Source: Pelecanus crispus (lineage: Eukaryota; Chordata; Aves; Pelecaniformes; Pelecanidae). From it: DNA of 64,000 nt. The translations under genes and the position numbers were made by a program. The stretch lies in the NCBI RefSeq assembly GCF_030463565.1, contig NC_134643.1, positions 1,746,001-1,810,000 of the forward strand, read 5' to 3'. Shown piece by piece: positions 1 to 15,769 of the stretch; position 1 is the first letter of the stretch; each line of letters starts with the position of its first letter. Below the pieces are notes generated by a model. The model did not search any database. It was not told where the DNA came from and saw only the letters and a list, made by a program, of their open reading frames with translations.

Positions 1-1276
1 CTACAGCTTCCATCAGGAGAAGTTTGTTACCATGGTGATTGTACATACTGGTGGGAAGAGGGTATTTAATGTACGAATAATAAACTTCTCAAACAAGCGA
101 GAAATTTCAAGTGTGTTTTAAGTGAAATATCAGAAGGAGAACACACAATCATTTCTTTTTCCAGTTGTGCTGGGTACAGCTGATTTCCTCTTTGCGAGGA
201 TTCAAGAAGTGCCAAAATGCTTCAGAAAGAGAAACTGTGGTTGTAAAACCACAGAATTGAGAGCGTGACCCCAAACATGTGCTGGACCTGACAGCGAGCC
301 CAAGATTTAACTGCGTTTTGGGGGCTGTGCCCCATCACATGTTTTACAAGAAGGTACCAGGTCTGTTAAAAGCAAAATGCTCTTCACGTGTTTGCGGTTG
401 GAATACTTCACTAATTCAGACTTCCCGAAGACATGTATTATTTTAAGATGCGGCCTTTTCCCTCAAGTGAGGTTTGTTTTAGACTTTACTGAAATGCTTT
501 TTTACTCCAAGAAACCTACACAGTCATTTAGAAACTGCAAGCACGTCAAGCCACCTCAGCAACAGCGAGACAAAACCCCAAACGTACAACCAACCATCTC
601 CTCAGGCTGTAAAGCCCTTGGGACATGACATGTTTGTAGTCAAAGCAGACAGATGCAAAGGAGGTCAGCAGCTGAGCTTTGGCAAGAGTTTTGATTTAGG
701 AAAAAATCTAGAAGTATCTCAAGTTCTTGATTTTAAACAAGGTAAAGAGTTTAACGGGGGAAGGAGAAAGTGTCAAAGCAAGTATTTTCATTCTGATAAA
801 TTCAGATTTATTGAACATAAGCTTAAAATTAAGATGGTTTGGCACAGAGCAGTTACCAGTTCTGGAACCAGACTCCCCATCCTCTTTGCTCCCCTTTAGC
901 AGGATCTTTTCTTGCCTGCAAGGGATGCTGAATTGGGCCACAGAGACTCACTGAGGGGATGCTGATACACTCCATCGGCTTGAGCTACAACATAACACTG
1001 AGTTGAGAAAGCATTAAATATGGGAATCCTGAGAATTGTTTTAATAAACACTTTACACCGGGATATCTCTTCAACAAAAATCGTGAAGTCCTCTCTGAAA
1101 AAGGCTTCACACAAAGTCAAGCTTGAACTATTAAAACATCGAGGAGGGAGGAAACACATTTAAAGTCCTGTCTAGGATCCCGCTCCCTTGGAATCAGGAT
1201 AACATATCACAACAGCTCTCCATTGCCTGCCAGGAACATAATTCAGTGGGATTTTTCCTTTTTTTTAATTTTTTTT

Positions 1277-1294
1277 TGTGTGTGTGTGTGTGTG
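1277..1294. repeat. (TG)n microsatellite
   Basis: About nine TG dinucleotides follow a T-rich tract within the UBE2H intron. It is simple sequence with no evidence of function. Confidence 0.8.
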
Positions 1295-3297
1295 TACAGG
1301 CACAACAGAGGTGAGACTCACCAGGAAGTGCTGGTTTAGCGCAAAAACCCTGGCAAACCACCAAGAACTGGTCCATGTGATAAGCATATGCGATGAGAGC
1401 AAGACGGTTAGTTGCTCGGGCTGCCTTTCTAACAAGTACAAAAAGGTTTGGCAACGTGACTGGAAAGATAGCTGGGGGGCACCTACTTAGATGTATTGCC
1501 TCTGCGTGCTTTAAAACCGGACCTATGGAAGAGGCTTGCTTTACTGACCTTTGCTATAAACCTAATGGAGCCGACAGCTGGAGCAGAGTATCTGAAACAT
1601 CAGAGCAGAAACAAAACACAGAGCTGCTCCGTAAGCACATCTTACACCAAGGATACTGAGCTATCTACAGCGTAGCGTTGTTTTGCGGAGTTCCTTCCAA
1701 CCCCACGCCAGCAGATGTGAGAGTACATGGAAATACTCAACGATGAATTTCTTTGCTCACTGAGGTCACACCTGCACCGAGTTTTTAAAGGATTTTGTAA
1801 ATTGTAGTCTTCAGAATGGAGACAGCAACAACTATTTGAAATGCCAGCTAGTGCAAGCTGTGCTCAAACTGCAAATAAGACTCGGAGCCCAGAGCAAGCA
1901 TTGAAGTGGACAGTACCAGTGAAAATTAAGCAGCACTGGTCCTCACAAAGCTTCTTCAACTTTAAGCATTCAACAACAATTAACGTCCTGAGCTTATGTG
2001 CTTAATATCAAAAATCCTAGTAGTGAACTGCCACCCATCCAGGTGTTTTCGGTACCAACTGGAACAGCAACAAGGTCTCTCAAAGACATTTTGGAACTTA
2101 TTTCTCCCTCTGCAGAACAGGGCACAACTGATACCTGTTTGCTACAGAATACTTCACACTGGAGCCAGAAGCTCCAACATTTCTGAGCCTTCCTGCAGGA
2201 GGGTTATCTTGCCGGTCCTCAAAGAAACGAGCTTTAAAACAAATCTCAGAAACCACTGGTATTTCGTAGCATGGGTACAGGAAACAAATGCAAACTAAAT
2301 TTGAAAATTAAGCTAGAGATTAGAACAATTCCCTTGTCTTCAAGTAACACAGGGGAACATTCACTGTGTGGCTTCAACCCAGATTTCCCCACCACCCCTA
2401 ACAGCCCAATTTGAAGTAACACATGATGCTCTACCAGATACAGGTGTTTGTTTCAGGGTGGATCATACCCCAAGGCACCTGCGGATTTCTGTTCCTTTCA
2501 AACCACTTTATTAGAAATACTTTTTTTTTTTTCCCCCAAGAACAAGTTAAATTCTGCTCTTCTGCCGATTCTCAGGTTCGGCAGACAACGCGCAGACCGG
2601 CTTGCTAGCAGGTGGAAAATCAACAGGGTGATCATTGCCCTTGGGGCTGTCTGCCTCTTGCCTACGCAAAGGGGCTCACGCCGATGTGTCCACTAACAAG
2701 TCTGTTGATACAGCACCCACACCTTGTAAGGGCACATCTGAAAATGGTGACGGGGAACCTCAGGGCAGTACGCCTTTTACAGACCGCTTGCAAAACCATG
2801 AGGAGCAGATTTGTCCTCTTCTCTGTGCTCCAGCAAGGAGTCCTGACAGAGCCTGCCAGAACTTCTGGAGGGGTCAGATTTGCTTCTCCCCTCCTCAGTT
2901 TTGTGAAAAGGTATCTCAGGAGCGACGTTTTAAAAGAACAGCTCAGACAGGATTTTACACGCAATGTTGGTTGGTTGGTTTGTTTGTTTTTAAACCTAAA
3001 CAAATGACCTGAAGGACAGATCAAGAGATGACTTAACTTCACTGGTTCTGTGATTCAGACGTGGAGTAATGACAACCACGACCACAGTTTCCAACACAGA
3101 CCATACACTGTTTTCTCTCAAACCAAAGTAGGGGAAAAAAAAAAAAAAGTGATTTAGGAACAAGCACCTTTCAGACCTTGGTTACACACGGCAGCCAAAG
3201 CTTATAGACACTGTTTTCCTTCTTTCTAGGTCACCTGCAATATAAAGTGAAAACACCAAGCAGTCCCACGTACCGGGAAACTGCAGTTCAGTTTTGC

Positions 3298-3298
<1 letters not shown>

Positions 3299-3326
<28 letters not shown>
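3299..3326. repeat. poly(A) run of 28
   Basis: An uninterrupted run of 28 A on the plus strand. No retrocopy or SINE body is recognisable upstream of it, so it is annotated only as a homopolymer. Confidence 0.8.
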
Positions 3327-3329
<3 letters not shown>

Positions 3330-6300
3330 GTAGGAGCTTCCTGCATGCCACAGGTCTGTACACAAATACCTACAATGATCCAATATGCCATTGTCATCGC
3401 TATTAAATCAATTATCCCCTTAATTCTTACTACGTAATGAGAGCAATGGGGCACTGCAGCCTATTCAGTGCTTCCTCAGCAGATCCCATAAGCAGATCCA
3501 ACGTCCCAGTGCTGGCTGTAAACAGCCAAGATGCACAAGGCGAGTGGTTTTGCCTCAGCTTTATTTTCTTCAGTCCGTTTGGCCATCTGTATTTAAAGGT
3601 CTAGTCTATAAAGATGGGTCTATCACTCAGCTTTCTACCTACTCCAAGTCAGGCTGCCTTCCGCTGTACCTATCAGTCTCGAGAAAATACCGCCAGACGC
3701 ACATTTCCAAGGTTAGGTAGAGGGTTGATACGTGCCGTTTCCCATCCATCAAGCCACTAACTCTAACTGCAAATGTGGCACGGCTTTGTCAGTTAATCAC
3801 CAAACCATCTGTAAAAAGTTCACTTCTTTATCAGCCCTGGAAATTTAAGAAATCAGGCAGGTGCTGCTGTTAGTCTCAGCGATTCCTCTTGCACCCAGTT
3901 CCTACCATTGCCTTTTGCACCAAGAAGTTAAATACTCGCCCGCTAACAAGTATTTTTAAAAGTCTCAAGCACTTCCGAGGGGTTTTTGGCTTTTCCCAAA
4001 GGATTAACCGTACAGGATTTTCCTGAAGTTTCAGGTATAAAGATACATTGTGTTCAAGAGGAAGACATGAAAGAGCCGTACTTGGAGACTAACAATGATC
4101 CCCACACCAGCTTCCTTGTGCAACGGAAAGGCAAGCTGTAGGGACGCGGCAGAAAGGTTGCCAAGGAAGGAGCCTAACAAAGCGTTTGGGGCTTTGTTTG
4201 TAGATGTGAATGCACCAGCAGGCCTGAGCTCGCCAGCCATCAACAAAACCGCGGCGAGGCAGAGCCGGAGTGGCACCGGTGCCCGGAACGGAGGGTGCCC
4301 TCACCCTGGGACACCCGCAACGCTGCATTCAGTCATGTCAAATACCTTTTTTTTTTTTTTTTTTTTAAACACAGTTTCCAGGCTTTGAAGACCAGGCCTT
4401 CACTCAGCAGCTGCACCAGAAGCAAAAGCAAGTCGTCCAGGCTATTTTTCAAGCGCCGCAGCTTACTCCAGCTACGTGTCTAAGCCTCTGCACACAAATG
4501 TCCGATCTCAGCACCATCGCGGGAAGGCAGGGGTTCATTAAAGCCGCTCTGGCACAAGCGACACCACCACAACCGAAGGAAGGGAAAAAGGTAGGGTTTT
4601 TTTATAACATGACCAGTAGAACAGCAGCGGGTGTTGCTAAAACACAGGAACACATAGTCCTCGTCGCTGTGGCCAGGCAATTTCCTCTGAAACAACCTCT
4701 GATGGAAGGGCTGGAAGTTTCCCTGGAAGGGTTTGGAAGGTGCTCCCACAGCCGGCCATTTTAAAGCTCTTTGAAGCAAAGCTTCCCACCCAGCGGAAGC
4801 ACCAAATCCACTTGGAAAGGGGGACCAGGACAGAGGAGCAAGTTTGCACCTGCGGAAGTCAGGAGCTCCTCATCATCCAGCCCTTTTGCTTCTGATCCAA
4901 GAGCTTGTTCTAGCACATCTGCTCAGGCTTAATTATCCCCCTTCCCTCTCAACTCCCTAACGAGGCACATCAGTTATCTGAAGACAGAGCCCAGGGGAGT
5001 TTTACAAATTAGCCATCCCAATTTACGTCCACATATTTCTGATAGCTGCAGGAAGAACATTTGCCTCGAGGTTTCCAGCAGGAATAACAATACCTGAAGT
5101 TTGTTATGCGGATCAAAAAAACCAAAAAAAGCAGTCAATTTAAAACCGAACTTTGTAATCCAGTTTTGCATACATCACCGTAATACAAGCCACACTATCA
5201 ATATAAACGCTGTTGTCAGACCACTGCTATTCCCAGCTTTCAGACCGTGTTATTGAGCTTTGGAGAGTGAAGGCAGTGCTTTCTTATAATTAGTTAAATT
5301 CAGCTGAAACAGAAGATTCCTTGACATCATCTGTTTGGATCACCATTATAGAAGGGACAAAGGAACACGACTGCAACTGCACTAAAAACTAATTAACACA
5401 GTTTAGTCATTAGCGGGTGCAGCTGCCTGAAAAGTGGGATTTTGTCACCGAGTTTGAAGTATCTCCTCCTTCAGAGATGAGCTGAAAAAAACCCCCAAAG
5501 CTTACACCACTACAGAACAAAAAGCCTAGCGCTGACCTCCGCCAGATGCTCTGAATTACAGGTGACCTCCGGCAGACCCAGCGAGAGTTTCAAAGACACA
5601 CATTTATCAGAGCCTTCTTTAATAAATCAGAATTAAGCAGCCTTGACACACTTTAAGCCATTTTGGATGACAATATTACTAATCCACAGAAACCCCCCAA
5701 TTAACCAGTGCTACTGCAAATAAACAGAATCCCGAAACAACCGAGGACGTTAAAATAAAGGACAGCTTGGAACTGCAGAACCAGCGCACTGCTCCCAGCA
5801 GCCTTGAAATTTTCCCTCGTACTGTCAGAATGACTTATTTCCCCCTGCCTTTACTCATCTCTGCCATCTTGACAATTTTAGCAGAGACGTGGGGCTCAAA
5901 AGAAAGGAGAACATTGTCTACTTGAGATGTATTTTAAGGTTAACAAGAAAAGCGCTTCCCCCTTTACTCCGAGTGCATCCCCAAACCAGCGCAGATCTCC
6001 GGCAGCACCCAGAGTTCAGCAATCCCACAGCTTTTGGGCTGCGGAGGCAGCCAACCGATACGTGGGCAACCAGAAACTGGACAGGCTTCTCCTCTTAGCC
6101 ACCTGGAACCACCGTCAACCCAGACAGGACTCAAGCCCATCATCCGCGAGGTGAGAAGCTCCATATCCTGTTACCAGCTCAGCAAACTGCCTGTGCTCTT
6201 CCCTACAACTCCATCTCCACTTCACATGGTGTTATTCGGGAACTTTGCAAACAACCCTCGGCGGTGTACCTGCTTTGCGTGATTAAAAAGAAAAAGCAGA

Positions 6301-9300
6301 CGGGGATTTCATCCCTTGTCTTCAGCAGATGTGTGACTGGCTGTAGGGCACAGCCCAAGCAGACAGCCCAGAAATAAGGACCGGGCAGGAGGTTGGATGC
6401 AAAGCCTCACGCTTCTGGCTCATAGGCTAAATTTAGTCCAGTCTGGTAATGACCTAAAAACCAGTTGATGTGGGTTTCTGTGACGCATGCGGCAGCCTGG
6501 TCAGCTCCATTCAGTTCCTAAGAGGAGAACGTGCACGCTGCAAAGTCCTCATGCCATTTGGGTGACTTTGGGAGAACCGAATGGTGAAAAGCAGTTATTG
6601 ATTCACACCTACATACAACAGCTTTGACTGAGCCAAGCAGTTTCAGCTTCTGAACCATCCTATATCTTGCTGAAGAATTAGGGGAACATTCTCCCCCCGC
6701 CGGGTGTTTTACATGCTCTTGACCACAATTTTTGTGTATTAAGGAAAACAAGCAAGAGAAAATTAACACCAGTGACAAGGCACACTTATTAACAGAAGCA
6801 CATCACCTGCCAGCTCAGGACCCTCTTTCCTTTAAGGGGCTTTTCTGCTGCTTCCAGTGCCTTGTAAAAGAGAGAAAAAGCCTTTGACATCGTAGCACCA
6901 TACGCCTGACTGTGCAGCCTTTCCCTGGGTGCTCAGCAACAGATCCCCAGCTGCTATTTGAAAGAAAACAAAACCTACAGAGGATTATGAAGTTCACTTA
7001 TCTTAAGACTCGCTCCTTGAGCCTTCCAAGTCTGCAGAAAACCGGCGAGAGAGAGTTGCACGCAGAATATCCTGAAGTGTCCTAATTACACTGAACTTCA
7101 GGTAGCAGCAAAGAAACCTGTGACTTTGGAAGCCACCAAGAGGCACGGAGGACAATTTAAGGACTCACTTGCTACTGAGCTGTACATATTCCGAGACTCT
7201 TAAAAAAAAAAAAAAACCAACAAAAAGCCCACACCAATGCAACTCCTGACCCTGAAGAATCCTGTTGCACCCCAGCCGCACCAAGCAGGAAGCCATTGCG
7301 AACACATAAACCGAAGTCCAAAAAAAGGAAACTATATCAAACGCAATATTGATCAGCAGAGGACTAAAACTTTTGGCTCTAACAAGACAGAGATGCTGGT
7401 TCAGACTCAAACTAGCCAGTTATAACTTAAGCTGTTCTCCTACACGATCCCCACTTACGCAGCCAACTGCAGAGAAAAACTAATGGAGGAAAAGAGTTTG
7501 TAAGGCCCTGAAGCCACGTGCACAACGTTGAGAAAAGGCACCAGCAGCACCTGGGCTCTCTTGAGGCACCAAAAGCCTCGATGACAGCCTGAAGTCACCT
7601 TCACTAGAATACCCACGCAGACAATAACCCCACAAAACACATTTCTTGCTATGACTACGCAGGCATAACAGGCAAATCTTCTTTGCTTTACCCTGAATCT
7701 TCTTCCGATGCATCACCCTGAAGTGACAATTTTTTTTTTCTTTTTCCAGAGAACCAACATTTAAAAAGCTACAGCAGGTCAATATGAAGGGACAAATTTT
7801 CAGTAAGTAGAAGTCACTGTAAAGATGAGGCAAGGGACTGCACCTGAGGATCCGCACAAATCGACATGTGTCTTCAGGAACCGATGCGAAGCAGCTCAGG
7901 GAGAGGAGCTCCCACGTGGGCATTTGATCGCTTCGAATCCTAACACAAGAATCTAATCCTCTAGCTTCCACGTCCACTGAGAATCAAACACACACCTCTC
8001 CTAAACAATCTATACTCTAAATCTGTAAAATTGAGTTCAGCAACAGAGGATGGGCAGATGGTTTAATTGTCTAGCGGTCAATAAGCTTTGCAGGACTGAA
8101 GATCAAGTTCATTTCAGTGGGTCAGCAAATTTTCTTATTTCTTTCAGAGCATATGCACATTTGTGGCATGCTTTTAAATGCAAAACAGTGCCTTCACACG
8201 GATGCAAGGGCTTATCATTACGAATACATTATTGCTAATCATTTCAATTTTACAATATTTTTTGTTTCATTTGGTAAGACACAAGTCTCAATATTCTGCT
8301 GGGGAAATTCAAGCAGCGACCAATAATTAAAACAGGGTTCGCAGTTGCAATGACTTGCTGAAACCGCGGGGGTATATTTCTTCAGTCTTGCATTTAACCA
8401 CAGCTAGTGTTTTGAGATTCCCCCCCTCCCACCCCAGCTGCTAGTGCTGCGGCTCTTCTCCACGCGTAAAATGCACTGCTTTTGCCTTCTGCTAAGTTAG
8501 CAGAGCATGGCTATTTACTGGTGAAACCTCCTCCTTCTTGATCCAAATAAGGCAAGTATTTAAACTTACCTTTTCAGGGCAACCTTCTGGTCACACTGCC
8601 AACATCAAACAAAAGAAAACATGGCAGAACCCATGAAGTAATAAAAAACCCCTTGGATTATGACTAACTTATAACTTTCTCAGCAGCTGCAAGCAAGCCA
8701 GAATCTGTTTAAATCCAAGACCTTGGAGCTTTACACAAAACACATGAGCTCATTATGGTGTCCACAATTTTTAAAAAAAGCATGAAGCAGCACTAGCCGA
8801 AGCTCGCTTGCAGGGTGCAGTCGCTCCTATCAGCCACGAGAAGGGTGAGTTAACACCTCCTCGCATACCTTCCCTTTCAAGGAACGCAGGCTCCGGTACT
8901 GAGTTACAAGGATCTGATTTCCAACATCTCAACTTTTCAACTGAGCGTTGTCCCCCCCAGTCTCTCAAAGCCACATTCTCCTCTTGGGATCTAAGCTTAC
9001 CCCAATAACCATGCACAGATTCCTCCCCTAGGCCAGGAATATTAAGTTACCTACGATGCCAGGCCTGTTAAACAAAACGCTGATCATTTAGCTGCTTTAT
9101 TTTCTCTGCTTCCCTCATTTTACAGCTGACACAGTGGCGGGTTGAAAGCCTTAAAAGAAAAAAAGAAAGTAGGAGGTGGCTTCGGCACCGAGGAGTAAGT
9201 CAGTATAACCATGCTGAGTCACATCACAGTTAGAGTTGACATTTCCAGGGTAAGCGCTTCACTCCTAGAAGGGTTGTTTCTTTATTTCAGCCTTGTTTAC

Positions 9301-12300
9301 TTTACAATCCCATCATACAAATTAGAGGATTACAAAGCAAGGCCATGACCAAAACTTTTGCGGAAATCAGTCCACGACACGTCGTTCTCATCCAAGCGAA
9401 CTGCAACCGCCACCGCCAAGCATGAAGTAGATGCCTTCAAGAAGTATCGCAACGCACCGCTACGGAGGACTGCTCCCAAGTACCACCGACACGGGCACAT
9501 CTCTCGCACAGAACGTGAGCTCAGCAGGAAAGCAGCCCAGTCATTGCGAGGTTTAAAACCTGCCTTGCTGCTATGTGAAACCAGCACTCTGCACGCATTC
9601 ATATTCACTGTGTTGGCTTTGAAGATTTGAGGGGGAAGGTCAGTGAGTTTGAATTAATGGTATTAGACAGAAGAAAAACATAACCGGTTTCATTTGCCTT
9701 CAGCAGAAAGGAGAGCATAAGAGAGCATTAGCTTCCACCAGCTTTGATTAAATGTATCACCAGGGAGAAACATCTCCCCACCCCTAAAGAGGAAAAAAAG
9801 AGTAAAGAAAAAAAAAAAATTAAGGGGGGCGGGGGGAGAAAAAGAAAAAGAGAACTTTCCCCAAACAAAACAGCTTGGGAACAGCCAGGACACAAGGGCA
9901 AGCTTGGGACTGCATCCATCACCAGCTCCATGCCATGTTCTCTTCCTTCAGGTTTCAAAAAGCACCAGGTTCCTCTCAGCGCGGATATCCCAAGGCTGAT
10001 CCTGGGTTTAAGAAAAGCCAACAGCCCCCCTCTGCAAATGGACTTAAAAACCAAACCTTGTTCTCTTCAAAATAAAAAAAGATCTGGCTTCAAACCATCT
10101 ACAGTTGACTGAGCAAGACTTAAAGGAGCAGCTAAATTTGCCCCTAAAACCAAAATGAGTTTTAACTCTTCAATCACGTCCACAATGGTGATCAAAAACT
10201 AAACTAACAGCTTCGCAGCACAGTTTTAAAATAGCATTTAGATCTAGAGACACCATGAAGAACAAAATGATTTTTGAGCTCCAGTCAGACCTCAGCAGAC
10301 AACCTGACGTGATGTTCTCATCCAGCTTTTCTGCTGCAAAAGAACGGGCGCCTCACTGGACATTCGCCCCTGCCCCGACGCGTCGCTTCGCAGCTCCAGA
10401 GCGCGCCCGGTCCTGCCACCGTCGAGACAAAACCAAAGCAACACAGCCCACCGAGAAATGCCAAAGTGCTTATGTTAATAATTTATCAATCTCTTCAACT
10501 TTGCATCTATTGATCTACCACGCCAGAGGTTAATCAGGGACATGCAGGCCTGCTTTGGTACCACACACTGATTTTTACCTTTTTCAGAGGGGTATGCTTG
10601 GTAACTGCCTAAGTACCTGATCCTACCCCAAATGCCGTTAGGTTTTAGTTAAAATCTCAGACTTTACAGACTGCCAGAGTGTCTCTCTCCAGTGCAAACA
10701 CGCTTCAGCTTACCTTTCAACGTCATACCTTGCTCAGGGGCCACGAGCAGGCAGGCTGGCCACTATTCATCCTCTCTCAATACCATTCATTCATTATGCA
10801 TACCACTACCTCATCCCCTCTTGTTCACCTCCATTTGGATATAGTCTGTCCCAATACAGTCATTATAAAAGGTCCACAGACGACTGACTAGAAACAATCA
10901 GCTGTTACGCGGAGAGTACCCAGGCAGTCGGGAAGGCGGCAATGATTTGCACATTTATAATTTACATGCTAAGTCCCCCACCACCGTTTCCAAGGCCAGG
11001 TGAAAAGCCCACTGGAATTTGGAAATAACGCGAAATTTATCTAACAATCAACTGTCAGCTTTTAACCTCAACCTTTCACAGGGGATGACAAATGCCTCCA
11101 GGGTTCAGCTCCCCTAAAGGGCAGCAGACTTTTCCTAACGAAAACATTAACACAAATTTGAAACATTTATTTTTAAGGGCGTATCACCAAAAACATTAAA
11201 GCCAGCTACAGCCAGATAGTGCAAAACATTTCAGAATAATCCACCCAGACACTCTACTTGTAAAATCTCAAAGAAAATATTTTACGCTTCTTTCTTCTAG
11301 CATTTAGTCCAAGGAAAGCACGCACTGGTGAAATGCAATCATTTCTGAAAAGTAGCATTTGACCCTCTGAAAATGATTGAAAATGGCCATCCCTTCCTCA
11401 CACCGAGTCACTAATATCTGGAAGTCTACACCACCTCCTGCGCTTTCCTGTATGTGGATCATGCACAACATACAGGCACGCTCGGTAATTCACAGTTTAA
11501 AAGGGATTAGAGTCAACAGACCACCACCACCTCAGTTTAAAAACGATACACATAGATCCACCCCTCTCCCCGATTCGAAACATCTACTGCCAAGAAAATG
11601 GACTGTGAGTGATTTGGCTTCTCTTGGAAGGCTGAATCAATTTGCTCCAGGGAATAAGTCAAATGATTTAAGACTAGAGGACAGCTCTTGGAAGCTGCAA
11701 CGGTAACAAAAAAATAAAAAAACCAAAACACCCACAGTATCTTAGTCCTGAATCCAGTACCAGCCCCAGTTTGCAGAGAATCATTAATGGCTACACAAGC
11801 CCATGAGGCAGTGAAATCACCTTTTTCCAAGAGACTAAATCCACCCTCAATCTCAGACAGATCATTATCAGAGAGGCTGAGGAACTGGAAGAAGGTGGAG
11901 ACCGAAGATGAGGAGATAGTATTTAGGGGCGAGTGGTCAAGAAGGCCGAAGGGAGCGAGCGGGGACAGGAGAGGGAAGAGCCTGGCAAAGACTTAGCAGA
12001 GATTGCCTTAGCGATGAGTAAGTGAGCATTTGCGCTGCTCTGCAACGGCCGACCAGTATTCAAAGTGTATCAGCGTCAAGCAACAACCAATTCTGAACAT
12101 CCCAACAAGGTGGAAAAAAGGAATAAAAAATGAGTACGGGGGAGGGGGGGGGGGGGGAAGCAAGAACTGCATGGTTCTGCCAGCAATAAAACTAACTCGG
12201 ACCATTTCCTGGGGATGTGGTAGAAGATCCATCACACGGGGCGTTTTCTAACAGCGAAGGCTGTTCGTCCGCAAGCTCCCTGCTAGAATCGATAGGCACC

Positions 12301-15300
12301 GGCACACAGGCTGCATGACCTAGTAGAAACTAGAGATGGCAAGGTCGTATGATTCTTCAGTCACGCGAGCTCTATTTTGGTGAAGAAAAACAAAGAGCGA
12401 CGCTCTATGTTCATTATTCCAGAAATACATGGACAAAATCCACAGGGAAATAGGAGGGAGAGAAAGGAGGGGAGCTGAATGCACGCCATAAGACACACAA
12501 TGAAACGCTGAACTCCGATACGCAAACCCACATATATAATTCAGATTCAATATTAAAAAAATGCTATTCAGCAATCTCTCTTTTTTGCTGCCAGAATAAT
12601 GTCCAGAATGGCAGGACAAAGCAGAAAATTCAGACACCTCGCCCTCAGCATCGCATCACCTCTAATTTAAGCAGACAGTACAACAGATAGCTATTTGGCT
12701 GGGAACCCACTCCATACGGGAGACTGTCGCTTTAACTGTGGGCACTTCCCTGCCTTAACAACAACCTGTTATGTGTTTATCCTGGTTATGACTCCGATTA
12801 AATCACGGTTTAATAAGGGCACCAAGTACCAACAGGTGCCGAGAACATTAAGTTATATTGCAACCAGCAATCACTCTACGCTGGGGTGGTTTCAGATGCA
12901 CCCTTCCCTTCCTAACAGCCCAATTCCTGCTGCTTTACCTTGCTTGAAGAAAAAATTTAAGGAAACAGGTGGGGAGGGAAAAAAAAAAAATCTATCAAGA
13001 CTTTTAATTTAAGCACTCCTTTGCTTTTGCTTGCAACAGGATACAGGACAGGGAAGGGCAGAGGGTTCCAAGAAGAGGATCCTGCCCAAGCAGCAAAAGC
13101 CTGCGCAGCGAGTTGCCCCTCGGGGAGGAGGGCAGGATTGCCAAATTGCCAAGCACCACCTCTGCCCTCAGGCAGCCCCCGTTGTCCACAGGCATCTCCC
13201 CCTCGCTGCCGGCATTCGCGCGGAGGGAGCAAACCCGGAGCCTCCAAGGAGCGAGCTGCCACCATCTTTCTCCCAGAGCGATCCAGCGGCGAGGTGCGAG
13301 CTCCGCGCGCGCCCAACCCTCCGAAGGAGGCACTCAGCAACCTTGCAGGATTTTCTCCCTCGGCTTCCAGATTAACACTCTGCTCAACGTGCTCCAGGTA
13401 CAACAAGTAGGCATAAGGTAAGAGGGTAATTAAGCACGTATTTGAAGGAGCGATTAATTGATGTTCTTCTAAAAACAAAGTAAGAAACCACTCTGAAAGA
13501 GCACACCTCTGCTTTCCATGAGCTCAAGAGAGGAAGGCAGCAGCACAACACGGGGCAGCTCCTCCTGCTTGCTGCTCAGGTATCCACAAAGCAAGCGTCC
13601 AGCAACCTCAAAGCTTTCCTTACAAGCTTTTCATAAGATTTTTTTTTTTTAGTGTTTTTTTAAAAAAAAACAGAACAGAATTTTAATGCCAGTGCACAGC
13701 GACAACCAGAACCAGGACAAAATGCAAGCTGTACTTAACGTGAAGATTAAATATAATATTTCCCTGGCAAATGAAACAATGCAGAGCCTCATCAGGGGGC
13801 ATCTTCCGCTTAATCCTACATATTAAGACTTTAACAGGGTTTGCAAGATTCGCAGCCATGCTCGAAGCTCACATTATTGGCTGCTGCTGGTAAGAAACGT
13901 TGAACACGTGGGAGTGCGCTCAGCGAGACGCGTTTCCAAAAGCTTGCCGGGATTGTAAGAGAGTCGTGATGACACTTAAAAACAATCACCTACTACAAAT
14001 CCAAGCCTGCCTAGATCACAGTAGATCCACTAGAAAAGACAAGAGAAATATCAAGCACGCCCTTCTAGACACAGCATCAGAAAGGAGAGCAGGGACACCA
14101 TTTTACATGGAAAGCCACTTGTTTTACTGAAATCCTGCATGCGCTTTTTTTTTTAAAAAAAACCCAAACTGTTACTACAAAGAAACAGCCTCCACGATTT
14201 GTTTAATCAGCGTTTAGTAATCTAATGCCAGTTTATTCTTAAGGACTGGGTACCATAAGCATAATCCTAAAGACGACTGCCATACTATCCAGAATACCAA
14301 AATCACTGCTCTGAGTCTGGGGAACGAGACAGAGAAATAGTTAAAATTACTCAAACGCAGAGCAATACAAAGGCTTTATTTTTCTTTTTTTAAATAGGGC
14401 CGGGATGTCAAGCTAGAACAGGCACTCTGCTCCAAGCCATCTTAACCAAATTCATATTCTACAGTTTCATCTCGAGGACCATCGCAATTATATGATTAAG
14501 CAGGTGCACCGTGCTTTCAGGTCTGTTCGACAAGCCCGAGCTTCAATAGCCTCCGCGATCAAACTGACAAGGCAACAATGGAAGAGTGAACTTACAGTTT
14601 CAGCCAAGAGCCCGTCCTTTCAGGGGGGAAAAAAATCCAGCCACCAGCAAAGACGCTGCATTCAGCTCTAAAAGCAGCAAGATGATACCCTTGGAAGTTG
14701 TCATTTAGGCAACAAAGATGATTTTTTTTTTCCCCCCCTCTAGTTGGTTTGGTTTTGGCAGACCAATGCGTGGATTTAAAGTTCTCGTAACGGCAGGTAG
14801 CACTATACGTCCTGAGCCACGTTTAACCGGATTTTATTTATAAGCCACAACCTGTGCCAGCATTTGTGACTGCTTTGGGGGAAGCGGGGGGGGGGGCTCT
14901 CCCAGTTCTGAAACGGGGCCGTCGCCACGTCTTCTTGCGTTTTGAAGTACCACCACACGAGTACCCTCATCCCCGGAGACCTCATTAAAACAGAGCCCCA
15001 GAAGTAGAGCAGAAAGAAGTGTAGCGTGACGTTTGAAAAATTTACATTCCGACTCGTAAAAGTTTCCAGAAATGTCTATCCTTAAAAAAAAAAAAAAAAA
15101 GGAAAAAAACCACAACACACACAAAACAAAACAACAACAAAACACCACCAAACCCTACCAAAACAAGACATTCCAGCGCACATGCTCTTCCCCTGGGGAC
15201 AGGCCAAAGCGAACAAAGCCACGTGACCGTCCTATTGCTCAACGCGACTCTTGGAAGGTGTTCAAGTAGGATGATAAGTGCGGTGTAAGCCTATAATGAA

Positions 15301-15769
15301 CATAAAAAGGAATTTATCCCAAATGTAAACTGTGTCCTACCCTTTGCCTCAGCCGATCTCAGCGGAGCAAACACGGGGAGTTTTGCAATTACAAAATACT
15401 CCGCAGGTAAACTAAGGAGCTTTGTACCTTTATTCTCCTTGACTCAGGACGAGCCTAAAATTAGAATGGAGCGCAACGCTCCGTGTATTACGCTCCCTGG
15501 TAGCTCTGATGCACGTTACAAACCTTCAGCTCTGTAAACTGGTCAGAACAGGGAGACTCAAATGAAGCTGGGCACTATTTATAATTCCTTTCATGCACAG
15601 AACAGGGTGACACTTCCCTTTTCCAGCCCCAATGCTTAAAAATAGAGCTCGGGGACTACAACCCAGCCAGAAGCATCTATCCACAAAAGGAGGAAAATAA
15701 ATCAGCGCAAAATAAACTCCCGTCCAAGGGGAGGCTGCGAACAGCTCGCCCCGGAGCGCCCGTGTTGCA

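Noticed and set aside
3299-3326. Poly(A) tail of a processed pseudogene
   Set aside because: No coding or SINE body and no target duplication could be seen next to the A run.
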